This document shows, piece by piece, positions 1 through 8,858 of a DNA stretch of 64,000 nucleotides (position 1 is its first letter; every line of letters starts with the position of its first letter). The position numbers were made by a program, and so were the translations under genes. Source of the DNA: JANOYY01 sp043720395. Lineage in GTDB: Bacteria > Actinomycetota > Acidimicrobiia > Acidimicrobiales > JANYDT01. The DNA lies in the NCBI GenBank assembly GCA_043720395.1, contig JAYSSR010000040.1, positions 1-64,000 of the forward strand, in the 5' to 3' direction. Below the pieces are notes generated by a model, which was not told the origin of the DNA, did not search any database, and saw only the letters and a program-made list of their open reading frames with translations.

Positions 1-169
1 AACCGACGACATCAGACACCGTCATCGTCGCTGCTCAAGAGGCCTTTCACGCGGATGGGCACACCCACCACCCACAACCAATCGGTGGATTCAGGCTAAG
101 AGCCGCCGACATTCGGACCGCAGCGTCGGGAGAGTCGCCGCCTGTGCGCGAGCGGTAACGTCCACGCTC

Positions 170-805
170 GTGCTGACCGTCGTGAACCATCCGCTCGTCG
201 CCCACCGCATCACCGTTCTGCGAAACGAGCACACCACGTCGCCGGTGTTTCGAAAAGCCGTGTCGGAGATCGCGTCGATACTCGCCTACGAGGCGACCAG
301 GGACCTCCATGCGGACGCCGTCACGGTACGCACACCGACCGGCATGGACGCTCCTGGAGTATGTCTTCAGGCACCGGGCCCGCTCCTCGTGCCAATCCTG
401 CGAGCTGGTTTGGGCCTACTCGACGGGTTCCTTTCGATGTTGCCCGAGGCCGAAGTGGGCATGATCGGTCTTCGACGCAACGAGGAAACGTTCGAACCCG
501 AGCAGTACGCGCAGAAGCTTCCAGCCGACCTTTCCGGGCGCGACGTGTTCGTGCTCGACCCGATGCTGGCCACCGGCGGATCGCTTGCCTTTACGTGTCA
601 GCTCCTGCTGAACAGGGGCGCGTCGAAGATCACCGCCGTGTCGGTGATCTCGGCACCGGAAGGCGTCAATCGTGTGCGTGAGGCGTGTCCGACCGTGCGT
701 ATCGTGACGGCCGCGCTCGACCCGGGCCTGAACGAGCGTGCGTTCATCGTGCCAGGGCTCGGTGACGCAGGTGACCGGCTGTTCGGCCAGTCAACGTCGG
801 CCTAG
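170..805 (+). CDS. upp: Uracil phosphoribosyltransferase
   Basis: Converts uracil and PRPP to UMP in pyrimidine salvage (cytosol). The 211-residue length matches the family. The PRPP-binding loop is clear (residues ~126-138, VFVLDPMLATGGS), and the C-terminal uracil-binding segment VPGLGDAGDRLFG is present. The N-terminal NHPLVAHRIT signature is typical of Upp. The start is a GTG; a second in-frame GTG lies 12 bp downstream and neither has a strong Shine-Dalgarno, so the start is uncertain by four residues. The next gene converges on it, 21 bp away. The 169 bp upstream hold no gene I can support. Confidence 0.95.
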   Translation: MLTVVNHPLVAHRITVLRNEHTTSPVFRKAVSEIASILAYEATRDLHADAVTVRTPTGMDAPGVCLQAPGPLLVPILRAGLGLLDGFLSMLPEAEVGMIGLRRNEETFEPEQYAQKLPADLSGRDVFVLDPMLATGGSLAFTCQLLLNRGASKITAVSVISAPEGVNRVREACPTVRIVTAALDPGLNERAFIVPGLGDAGDRLFGQSTSA

Positions 806-826
806 GAAGAGCGGCGTAACTCCGGC

Positions 827-2152
827 TCAGGCCCCCATTGCGGGGCCAGCAAGTTCAGGCGTAAAGACACCGCTCATCTGCTCAGCGTTCCAGTCGCCGG
901 GTGTGCCGGTCGTGAAGTACAGCTCCGCGGCGCGCCACACGTTGTCTCGGTCGAGTACCCGAGGGACGTTCTCGTAGTCGCAGATAGACCTCACCAGGCG
1001 ACAGAGATCGACCGGATAACACGGGTACAGGCGACCCCGTCCGAACTCCCGACAGACCAAACGCACAATTTGATTTGCATCGGACTCAAGTTCGATCTGG
1101 AGTCGAGCGGCCGTCCGCTGAAGGATCTGGTCGAACTCATCGATCGTGGTCGCACCGACATAGATCTTGTTCTGAATGCGTCGGAAGAATGCCTCATCGC
1201 CCAGTTTTGCCGGATCGATGTTGGTCGAGAACAGAACCAGCACTTCGAAAGGAATCGCGAACTTGCGGCCCGAGTCGAGCGACAGGTAGTCGATGCGACG
1301 CTCCAACGGAACGATCCACCGGTTCAGCAGCGCTCCCGGCGGGACAAGCTGGCGGCCAAAGTCATCGATCAGGAAGATGCCATTGTTGGCTTTCATCTGC
1401 AGCGGAGCGCTGTACACCTTCGACACGGGATCACGCTTGAGCTGCAACATCCCCAGCTCCAGCTCGCCACCGGCCATGACGAGTGGACGCTTGCACACCG
1501 CCCAGCGCGGGTCGTAGCCCGCTGGCGGAACGCCGGCTTCGATGTGGACCGTGGGGTCGAATACCTGGATGATCTGGCCGTCGATTTCGATCGCATGCGG
1601 CACGAGGATCACGTCGTCGTACAGTCGGGTAAGTCGCTCCGCGATCGATGTCTTTCCGGTGCCAGAAGGCCCGTAGAAGAAGATCGACTGCTGGGCGCTG
1701 AACGCCGGCCCGATGCGATTCAGCGTCTTGTCGTTGAGAACGAGGTCGCTGTATGCGGCACGGACGTCCACAAGGCTCGGTGACACGTCGGCGCGTAGGA
1801 GCCGCACGACCTCGATGTAGCGATCGAGCGATACCGGTGCGGTCGTCGCATACGCGCAGCGATCCTGGCTCGCCTGGGCTCGCTCTCGGCCCAGCGTCGT
1901 GAGCTCGAAGTGGTAGACGTTGCCTTCGAGTCGAAGGACGTCCAGGAACTTGCGGCCGCGCAGCGTCTCGAAGCACGCGGTGACGATTCGCGGGTCGAGG
2001 CCGAGGTCTTGAGAAAGTCGGGCGGTCGACGTCCGGTCGGTCTGGAGGGTTCGTCGGAGGAACAGGTCCTCGACGACCAGCATCGAGATATCGAGTTCGC
2101 CCGCCGTCGTCGGTGGACGGAGTGCGGCCGGAATGAGGAGCTGAGTATCCAT
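827..2152 (-). CDS. AAA-family ATPase with N-terminal winged-helix-like region
   Basis: A 441-residue protein. Residues ~25-95 resemble a winged-helix domain. A P-loop AAA domain follows, with Walker A GPSGTGKTS at ~161-169 and Walker B GIFLIDDFG at ~258-266. A sensor-like FSTNIDP is followed by FFRRIQNKI, an arginine-finger-like segment. Proteins of this build are annotated as predicted ATPases with chaperone-type activity; their target is not known to me. It converges on upp and diverges from the dimethylformamidase-like gene across an 89-bp gap that should hold both promoters. Nothing in the neighbourhood identifies a partner. Confidence 0.75.
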   Translation of the reverse strand: MDTQLLIPAALRPPTTAGELDISMLVVEDLFLRRTLQTDRTSTARLSQDLGLDPRIVTACFETLRGRKFLDVLRLEGNVYHFELTTLGRERAQASQDRCAYATTAPVSLDRYIEVVRLLRADVSPSLVDVRAAYSDLVLNDKTLNRIGPAFSAQQSIFFYGPSGTGKTSIAERLTRLYDDVILVPHAIEIDGQIIQVFDPTVHIEAGVPPAGYDPRWAVCKRPLVMAGGELELGMLQLKRDPVSKVYSAPLQMKANNGIFLIDDFGRQLVPPGALLNRWIVPLERRIDYLSLDSGRKFAIPFEVLVLFSTNIDPAKLGDEAFFRRIQNKIYVGATTIDEFDQILQRTAARLQIELESDANQIVRLVCREFGRGRLYPCYPVDLCRLVRSICDYENVPRVLDRDNVWRAAELYFTTGTPGDWNAEQMSGVFTPELAGPAMGA

Positions 2153-2241
2153 CCGGTGAAGGTCTTCGACGCGCAGCGTGGCGGACTTGAGAGGGTCCCA
2201 CGGTTAGGCGCTGGAACCTCCTGCGCGCCTACGTTCTCGTC

Positions 2242-3822
2242 ATGAGCGAATCCCGATGGACGGTTGCTGCTGAGGCGTACTTCGACCGGTGCTCCTACGA
2301 GCCCGGAGACACCATCGCGTTGCACGCCGGCGCGACGAACGCACATCCTTCGGGGCGGGTGACTCCTGCCGAAACGTCGCTGGATGTCGATGTTGAGCTG
2401 GCCCGTCTCGGCGCTACCCGCTCGGTGGTTGCGAATTGGGGCGCGGTTCGGGTGGAGAGCCATTCGATCCCAGCGGAAGCGTCTGCGGGTGGTGCGGGTT
2501 GGCCATCCCTGTTCTCCTTCGAGGCTTCAGCGGATTGGTCGTCGGGCTGGTACGAGGCGGTCCTGAGGGCGGCGCGCCCCGATGGATCGGTGGTGGAGCG
2601 TCGGGCGGGATTCGTGTTGCGTGCCCGTGCTGGTGAGCCGAGTTCGCCGATTCTGCTGGAGCTGTCGACGAATACCTGGAACGCGTACAACGACTGGGGT
2701 GGATCGAATCTGTATGTGGGTGGCAACACCGTGTCGTTCCGGCGCCCGATCTCGCACGGCTTCCTCGCCCGCCCCGATGCGCTGCAGCACCGGAACGCAT
2801 CCACGACGTCGGCACCCGACCTCGGTGGCGATGCCTGGGCGACCCATGCGCGAGCGGAGAGGATCAGCTCGTGGTCCGCGTGTGCCGGTTGGCCGACATG
2901 GGAGGGACCCTTCATCGCCTGGGCTGAGGCCGCTGGTTACACGTTTGACTTCGTCTCGAACGGTGATCTGGAGACGCGGCCCTCGGTGTTGGATGGCCAC
3001 ACCTTGATGCTGTCCGTCGGGCACGATGAGTACTGGTCGTCGCCAATGCGTGACACGGTCGAGGCGTTCATTGCGGGCGGTGGCAACGTCGCGTTCCTTT
3101 CTGGCAACACGTCGTTCTGGCAGGTCCGCCTGGAGGACGCTGGCGAAACGATGGTCTCGTACAAGGGTGATGCGCGGCGGAAGGACCCACGGCGTCAGAG
3201 TGATCCGCATCTCCTCACGTCGATGTGGTCGGACCCGATCATCGGACGCCCCGAGAGCCGCATGACCGGTGTGTCGTTCTCCCGCGGAGGGTATGCGCGC
3301 ATAGCAGGCGGGACGCCGCGCGGGCAGCGCGGGTACACCGTGTGGCGTCCGGAGCATTGGATGTTCGAGGGCACCGACCTTCGCTATGGGGACCTGCTCG
3401 GTGCCGAGCACGTGGTGGTCGGCTACGAGTGTGACGGCTGCGAAATGACGATGGTGGACCAGCTGCCCGTACCCACACATGCCGATGGGTGTCCTGAAGG
3501 GTTCGAGATTCTTGGTTCGGCACCGGCGCGCCTGTGGTCGGTCGACGCAGCCCGTGGCGCCAACGAGTACCCGAGCGGATTGCAGGCCATCCGCACGGCG
3601 GGGGAGTTGGAAGGCGTCGCGCACGTGCTGTTCGGTGACGCTTCGGAGGCCAACGTTCGAAGGGTGGCGCACGGTAACGCGGTGCTCGGGTCGTACGTGT
3701 CTGTTGGCGGCGGCACGGTTGTTACGACGGGCTGTACCGATTGGTCCTACGGCGTGGCGGGCGGCGACCCGCTCGTGCAGCGCATTACGCGAAATGTGCT
3801 CGACCGACTCGGGGGTGCGTGA
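2242..3822 (+). CDS. N,N-dimethylformamidase large-subunit-like hydrolase
   Basis: A 526-residue protein resembling the C-terminal domain of the dimethylformamidase beta subunit, an iron-dependent amidohydrolase. Supporting motifs are NTWNAYNDWGGSNLY (~144-158), SNGDLETRP (~239-247) and SVGHDEYWS (~258-266), the last giving a His-x-Glu pair (H261/E263) that could be iron ligands. The first ~130 residues look like a beta-rich domain. True DMFase also has a small alpha subunit; no such gene is adjacent, so the substrate may not be DMF. No signal peptide is seen. The start is an ATG 89 bp from the divergent ATPase gene. The family assignment is good, the substrate unknown. Confidence 0.75.
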   Translation: MSESRWTVAAEAYFDRCSYEPGDTIALHAGATNAHPSGRVTPAETSLDVDVELARLGATRSVVANWGAVRVESHSIPAEASAGGAGWPSLFSFEASADWSSGWYEAVLRAARPDGSVVERRAGFVLRARAGEPSSPILLELSTNTWNAYNDWGGSNLYVGGNTVSFRRPISHGFLARPDALQHRNASTTSAPDLGGDAWATHARAERISSWSACAGWPTWEGPFIAWAEAAGYTFDFVSNGDLETRPSVLDGHTLMLSVGHDEYWSSPMRDTVEAFIAGGGNVAFLSGNTSFWQVRLEDAGETMVSYKGDARRKDPRRQSDPHLLTSMWSDPIIGRPESRMTGVSFSRGGYARIAGGTPRGQRGYTVWRPEHWMFEGTDLRYGDLLGAEHVVVGYECDGCEMTMVDQLPVPTHADGCPEGFEILGSAPARLWSVDAARGANEYPSGLQAIRTAGELEGVAHVLFGDASEANVRRVAHGNAVLGSYVSVGGGTVVTTGCTDWSYGVAGGDPLVQRITRNVLDRLGGA

Positions 3823-3917
3823 GCTGCTGATTTTTCGATTCGGGTCGGTGATCCAAGTTGCGCCTTGGAGCGAACGTGAGGTGCAACGTCCACTCTTCGA
3901 ATCGGAGAACGATCATC

Positions 3918-4220
3918 ATGTCCATAATTGCGAAAATCACGCTTGCCGGAGTCACTCCGGATCAATACAACGCCGTCCGAGACCGTTGCGGTCACCTGAA
4001 GGACGCGCCGGTCGGTGGTCAGCTGCACGCCGTTTGGTGGGAAGGAAATGACTGTTCGATACTCGACGCGTGGGAAGACGAGGCGACGTTCGGAGCGTTC
4101 GGTGAGAACATCCTCGGGCCGGCAATGGCAGCCGCAGGTGTCGGGGTTGAACCGGTAATCACGATCTTCCCGGCGCACGAGGTCTATGCGCCTCGCGCGG
4201 TGACGGTGACAGCGGCGTAG
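3918..4220 (+). CDS. Small dimeric alpha/beta-barrel (ABM/EthD-like) protein
   Basis: A 100-residue protein beginning MSIIAKITLAGVTPDQYNAV. The start was chosen because a GGAG lies about 10 bp upstream; the reading frame is open further upstream but without family-like sequence. The layout (a beta strand, an amphipathic helix, then LHAVWWEGNDCSILDAWEDEATF) matches small stress-responsive or antibiotic-biosynthesis-monooxygenase-like ferredoxin-fold proteins, which usually dimerise. Such folds bind many ligands, so no reaction can be assigned. It lies 95 bp after the dimethylformamidase-like gene on the same strand and may be co-transcribed. Confidence 0.6.
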   Translation: MSIIAKITLAGVTPDQYNAVRDRCGHLKDAPVGGQLHAVWWEGNDCSILDAWEDEATFGAFGENILGPAMAAAGVGVEPVITIFPAHEVYAPRAVTVTAA

Positions 4221-4329
4221 TTCCGGCCGGTGCCCGCGGTCTGCTTGCAAACCACGCGAAAGGACCACGCAAAGGTAACCATTCAGGTGGGTCCACCACT
4301 CTCCGCGCGCGGTCTGGTTTGATGGGTGG

Positions 4330-4492
4330 GTGAGCGATAGTCAGCGCGCTGAGTATCTCGAACGGCTGGTGGTTGAGCAGGCCGTTTTGATTGAGTCGTT
4401 GCAGGCAGCGATCGTGGTGTTTCAGGAACGGATCACGGTGTTGGAAGCGGAGAAGGCGAAGTCGTCGAAGAATTCGTCAAAGCTCGCGGTGA
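4330..4492 (+). pseudogene. IS66-type transposase, N-terminal fragment
   Basis: Starts with GTG and reads about 50 residues of coiled coil: an ERLVVEQAVLIESLQAAI heptad region ending in EAEKAKSSKNSSK. This is the leucine-zipper and NSSK linker typical of the N-terminus of IS66-family transposases. After the linker, where PPSSD-type sequence is expected, similarity stops and reverse-transcriptase sequence begins on the other strand. None of the DDE catalytic region is present. It is a dead fragment left by rearrangement. The end point is approximate. Confidence 0.6.
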
Positions 4493-4499
4493 CCGAACC

Positions 4500-4774
4500 A
4501 TGCTCAAGTACCCGACCCGTAACCAGGCCCGGAGCAGTCGCAGCACCGACCGATCCGACTCTCTGGCCTCAACGAGGCGCATGAGGGCGTCGTGATCGAT
4601 CTGACCGAAACAGTCCGACACGTCCGCGTCGAGAATCCACATCTGACCCCGGCGAATCTCGGCTCGAACCATGTCGAGCGCGTTGATCGCCGACAGCCCG
4701 GGCCGAAACCCGAAACTGACCGGCCGGAAGTCAGCCTCGAAGATCGGCTCCAACACGATCTTCGCAGCCGCCAT
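4500..4774 (-). pseudogene. Reverse transcriptase (group-II-intron type), inverted internal fragment
   Basis: On the minus strand this reads the central RT fold: AAAKIVLEPIFEADF, then FGFRPGLSA, then ILDADVSDCFGQIDHDAL, the first catalytic-aspartate region. It continues to about LLRAWLRVG and then runs into the IS66 fragment. The next piece of the same protein family (YADDF onward) lies directly beside it but on the plus strand. The segment of roughly 60 residues that normally joins them, including the PQGG motif, is missing. The simplest reading is an inversion with a deletion. The boundary sits at a GCCATGG palindrome near 4770. Confidence 0.7.
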
Positions 4775-5392
4775 GGTCCGCTACGCCGATGACTTTGTTG
4801 TCGTGTGCGCGACGAGGGAACGTGCCGAAGCGGCCCGTGACCTGGCCGCAGCGACGCTGGCACGCGTCGGGTTGCGGTTGGATCCCGACAAGACCAGCAT
4901 TCGTGACATCCGCAACGGGGACGACGGGTTCGACTTCCTCGGCTTCCACCATCACATGGTCCGAAGCTTCAAGCAGCCGAACACGCGTTACCTGGCTCGG
5001 TGGCCATCAGATCGAGCAATGCGCTCGATCCGTGCCCGCCTCCGAGACATGACTGACCGGCGACACGTCGGACTCGAACTGGCCGTGATCGTGAAACGCA
5101 TGAACCTCACGCTGACCGGTTGGGGGAACTACTTCCAGTGGGGCAACTCACACGACAAGTTCACCGCGATGATTCCTACGCTCATCGCCGGTTGGCCACG
5201 TGGATGTCGAACAAACACGCACAACGAGGCCGTGGCTGGGCACGCCGCTACAACTATGCCTGGTGTCGCAGCACCGGGCTCCTACGGGTCGCTGCGATGC
5301 GACCCGTGACTGCGCATGCAACCCGACACGCGCTCGACGTCACGTGCGTCAACGCAGTCCGGCAGCGTCCATGCGTGAGTTTGTCACGTTGA
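4772..5392 (+). pseudogene. Reverse transcriptase/maturase C-terminal fragment, frameshifted
   Basis: Begins at the catalytic RYADDFVVVC motif and continues with DGFDFLGFHH, RMNLTLTGWGNYFQWGNS and HDKFTAM, the thumb and maturase region of group-II-intron ORFs. Near 5170 the frame breaks. The continuation, HRRLATWMSNKHAQRGRGW followed by RRYNYAW, is found in another plus-strand frame and runs to a stop at 5390-5392. No intron domain V or exon-like target was recognised downstream. From 5393 to the next gene at 5562 I see nothing. With no N-terminus, a frameshift and an inverted middle, it cannot be functional. Confidence 0.75.
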
Positions 5393-5561
5393 GAATTGGA
5401 GCGCCCAGAACCAGGGGCTGCACGTGTTATCGATCATGCGTCGGCGCCTACGTTCACGACCAGGAGACCAGCCGTTGATGCAACAGCGTCGCCGTGCACT
5501 AACGCGACCGTATCCAATCGACGATATGGACGACCGCCCGGGTATCCGACACAATTACCGC

Positions 5562-8500
5562 ATGGCCATCAGCCCCGAATTTAGTTCGTGGCTGAGCGAG
5601 CATGCACTCGCCGCGTACACGGATGCCTTCGAGGCTGAAGGCGTCGATCTCGATGTCGTGGGCGATCTGATCGACGCGGACTTGAAGCTAATGGGTCTCA
5701 CCCTCGGCGATCGGAAGCGTTTTGTGCGCGCCGTTGCAGAGTTAGGAGAACGACGCAATGGCTCGCGTTCCGCGACGGACTCAGCACCGATTGAGCGTCG
5801 AAATCTCAGTGTGCTCTTTTGCGACCTCGTCGGTTCTACGGTCCTCGTGAACCGAATGGATGCTGAGGAGTACGCGTCACTTGTCACCGCGTACAGTCGA
5901 GCGTGTCGGGACGCGATCGTGCGAGCAGGCGGCACGGTCGCGAAGTTCACGGGCGACGGGCTGATGGCCTACTTCGGGTATCCGGTCAGTCACGGCGACG
6001 AAGCAGCGCGCGCAATCTCGGCCGGTCTCGACATTCAGGCCGGTGTCGCTGAACTCTCAACGCAATACGCCACCGACCTTGGGGCCCGCGTCGGGATCGC
6101 AACCGGTCTGACCATTGTCGGCAACGTCTTCGGCGACGCGACGGATTTGATCATCGACGCGGTCGGAAACACGCCAAACCTTGCCTCGCGTATCGAAACG
6201 AATGCGATCGTCGGCTCCGTAACGGTCTCCGACCTCACCCGACGTCTCGCTGGCGCCGCCTTCGACTTCGAACAGCTCGAGCCGACGATCCTGAAGGGTT
6301 TCGTGGAGCCCCACGTCCTGCACCGGGTCCGCGGCGCGCGGGCACGCGCGCTCTCGTTCGAAGGCGCCGACACGCGGTTGATCGGCCGCAGCCGCGAACT
6401 CGCCACCATGCACGAGGAGTTGGCTCTGTCGCTACAGGGGTCGGCTCGTGGGGTCGTGTTGGTGGGCGAGCCAGGCGTCGGCAAGTCGCACCTTGTCGCG
6501 GCATTCGGCGCGGCCGCCGAAGCGGAGGGCTGGTCGGCGTTTCATTTTTCGTGCGCCGATCAGGGACAGTCCCTCCAGGCTCATCCGCTCCGGCGGGCAT
6601 TGGCCGACGCGGCGCGGCTCCAACTGAGCGATGACGACGCCACACGCAACGACAAGCTGCGCGAGTTGGCCGAGCGGGTCGGTATCGGGGAGAGCGCCGA
6701 CATCATCGCTGGACTCTTTGGCCGCAGCGACGCAACGGGTGCCACGCCGACCGATCGTCGTCGGGCGCTCTTCGAAGGCGTGGGTCGATTGGTCATCGAT
6801 GCGGCCTCGCGTCATCCCCTCCTCGTAGTCGTCGAGGACAGCCACTGGGCCGACGCGACAACGCTGGCCCTCATCGATCACGTCTTTGTCGTGGCCACGA
6901 CTCTCCCCGTCCTCGTTGTGATGACAACGCGACCAACGGAGCGAGATGTCGACGCTGAATCGCTCCACGGGCTTTCATCTGCAGCGTCGATTACGACGGT
7001 GCACCTTGAGCCCTTTGACGAGACGGATGGGCGCGCGCTAATCGAGTTCGCGGCCGGCCAACCCGTCGAGCCGTCCGTCGTCGACGAAATTCTGCGTCGC
7101 AGCGACGGTTTGCCGCTCTATCTCGACGAGGTCACGCGAGCGCTGGTCGATCGCTGTGCCTTGACCGAAGTCAATGGAATTCTCACCGCCAATGATGGAG
7201 ATGCCACCCTGATCCCGGCGACGCTCTACGACGGGCTCAGCGCCCGTCTTGATCGACTTCCGACGGGGGGCAAACTCGCTCCGATCGCCGCGGCGCTTGG
7301 CCGCTCCTTTTCGGTCGACCTCCTGTTCGAGGTCGCGCCCGGACTTGATGTCGCAACCGGCGTGCAGGAACTGCTCGACGCGCAATTGTTCGACCGTGGT
7401 GACGTCGGCACGATTCGCTTCCGACATGCGCTCATCCGAGACGCGGCATATGAGCGAATGTTGCGACCTGAACGCCGTGCCGTGCACGAGCGAGCGGCCC
7501 GAGCTCTCGTGGACCGATTTCCCGCGACCGCTGCGACGTTGCCGCACCAAGTTGCCAATCACTTTGCGATGAGTGCCGACCCGACTCGCTCGGTCTTCTG
7601 GTGGCTTCGCGCCGCCGACCTCGCGGCTCACCACTCCGCGAACGTCGAGGTCGTCGCGTCCGCCAATGCGGCCTTGGCCGTTCTCGCGTCCCATCCGGTC
7701 ACCAACGAATTGTTGCGGTTGGAACTCGACCTCCAGTTGCTCCTCGCCGGTGCATTGCGCGGTGTCGCTGGATTTGCCGCCCCGGTCACGGGTCAGGCCT
7801 ATGCACGGGCGAGAGAACTCTGCGACATCGTCGGCGAAACAGAACGACTGCTTACCGTTCTCAACGGCGTGTACTCGTTCCATTTGGTCCGCGACGAATA
7901 CGACTTGGCCGAAAACGCAGCCCACGATCTTCTCGGGCGTGCGAACCAGTCGGGACGCCAGCGCGACGCGATGATTGCAAACCGGGCCGTCGGGGCGGTC
8001 GCGTTCCATACGGGTCGCCTTCTCGACGCTGATCGGCACCTCGCAGAGTCGGTGCGGCTATACGGCGCGGGCGACTTCTCGGCCGACCGGTTCGTGTATG
8101 GCACCGATCACGCCTCAACCGCGTCAGTGTTTCTTGCACTCACCCGCTGGGTGAGCGGTCAGCCTCGATCAGCCGTCGAGACGTCGGAATGGGCGATTGA
8201 GCACGCACACAGGCTTGATCATCCACACAGCTGGGCCCAGGCCGTCACGTATCGCTGCTTCCTCGCTGCGGCGGCACGCGACTGGTCAACGATGGCCGAG
8301 CTTGCTCCCTTGCTCATCGACCGCGCCGAAAGGAACGGCCTGGCAATGATGGCCGTGACGGGTCGATTCTGGGCCGTCACCGGAGCGTTCTTCCTGGGGG
8401 ATCGGCTCGCTATCGTCGACATGGCGGCGATGAGCGAAGCGTGGTGGAACACCGGAGGGCGTAGCTACCTTTGCTTCCGGAACACCCTTCTTGCCGAGGC

Positions 8501-8858
8501 GCACAGCGTTCTCGGACAAGTGGACCGCGGACTGCGCCTCATCGATGTGGGACTCGAGCGCATCGCGATCACCAACGAGCGATGGTCCGAGGCAGAAGCT
8601 CACCGAGTTCGCGCCCGACTGCTCATGATGTCCGGGTTGTCTGAAGAGGCACAACAGTCGATTTCGTTGGCCATCACCGTTGCTGATCGACAAGGCGCGC
8701 AGCTCTGGGCCTTGCGCGCTGAGGTTGAGCGGATGCAGATCGGGCGGGAAGGACCGGCGTCGCACGAAGACACTGCTGCCGTACGTCGCCGAGCGGCGGC
8801 AATCGACGGTGACGAAACCTGCATCGACCTTCGCGAGGCGGCGCTGCTCGGCTCATGA
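5562..8858 (+). CDS. SAM-domain / class III nucleotidyl cyclase / AAA-ATPase regulator
   Basis: A 1098-residue protein if started at the ATG before AISPEFSSWL, where the SAM-like domain begins (~1-62); the upstream in-frame extension has no family character. A class III cyclase domain covers ~80-258, with metal aspartates in LFCDLVGST and FTGDGLMAYFG and a catalytic VGNTPNLASR. A STAND/AAA module follows (Walker A VGEPGVGKS, ~301-309; Walker B-like LLVVVEDSHWAD). The last ~450 residues are helical and TPR-like. Such proteins are predicted multi-domain sensors making cAMP or cGMP; the input is unknown. Its 3' end overlaps the convergent flavoprotein gene by 6 bp. Confidence 0.85.
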   Translation: MAISPEFSSWLSEHALAAYTDAFEAEGVDLDVVGDLIDADLKLMGLTLGDRKRFVRAVAELGERRNGSRSATDSAPIERRNLSVLFCDLVGSTVLVNRMDAEEYASLVTAYSRACRDAIVRAGGTVAKFTGDGLMAYFGYPVSHGDEAARAISAGLDIQAGVAELSTQYATDLGARVGIATGLTIVGNVFGDATDLIIDAVGNTPNLASRIETNAIVGSVTVSDLTRRLAGAAFDFEQLEPTILKGFVEPHVLHRVRGARARALSFEGADTRLIGRSRELATMHEELALSLQGSARGVVLVGEPGVGKSHLVAAFGAAAEAEGWSAFHFSCADQGQSLQAHPLRRALADAARLQLSDDDATRNDKLRELAERVGIGESADIIAGLFGRSDATGATPTDRRRALFEGVGRLVIDAASRHPLLVVVEDSHWADATTLALIDHVFVVATTLPVLVVMTTRPTERDVDAESLHGLSSAASITTVHLEPFDETDGRALIEFAAGQPVEPSVVDEILRRSDGLPLYLDEVTRALVDRCALTEVNGILTANDGDATLIPATLYDGLSARLDRLPTGGKLAPIAAALGRSFSVDLLFEVAPGLDVATGVQELLDAQLFDRGDVGTIRFRHALIRDAAYERMLRPERRAVHERAARALVDRFPATAATLPHQVANHFAMSADPTRSVFWWLRAADLAAHHSANVEVVASANAALAVLASHPVTNELLRLELDLQLLLAGALRGVAGFAAPVTGQAYARARELCDIVGETERLLTVLNGVYSFHLVRDEYDLAENAAHDLLGRANQSGRQRDAMIANRAVGAVAFHTGRLLDADRHLAESVRLYGAGDFSADRFVYGTDHASTASVFLALTRWVSGQPRSAVETSEWAIEHAHRLDHPHSWAQAVTYRCFLAAAARDWSTMAELAPLLIDRAERNGLAMMAVTGRFWAVTGAFFLGDRLAIVDMAAMSEAWWNTGGRSYLCFRNTLLAEAHSVLGQVDRGLRLIDVGLERIAITNERWSEAEAHRVRARLLMMSGLSEEAQQSISLAITVADRQGAQLWALRAEVERMQIGREGPASHEDTAAVRRRAAAIDGDETCIDLREAALLGS

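Noticed and set aside
47..310. Minus-strand open frame overlapping the upp start
   Set aside because: No recognisable sequence and it overlaps the well-supported upp coding region.
2527..3672. Minus-strand open frame (381 codons) inside the dimethylformamidase-like gene
   Set aside because: Fully contained in the opposite, recognisable gene and rich in Arg/His without domain signals.
5300..5561. Possible group II intron domain V/VI after the RT remnant
   Set aside because: I looked for the conserved AGC-bulge hairpin and found no convincing match.
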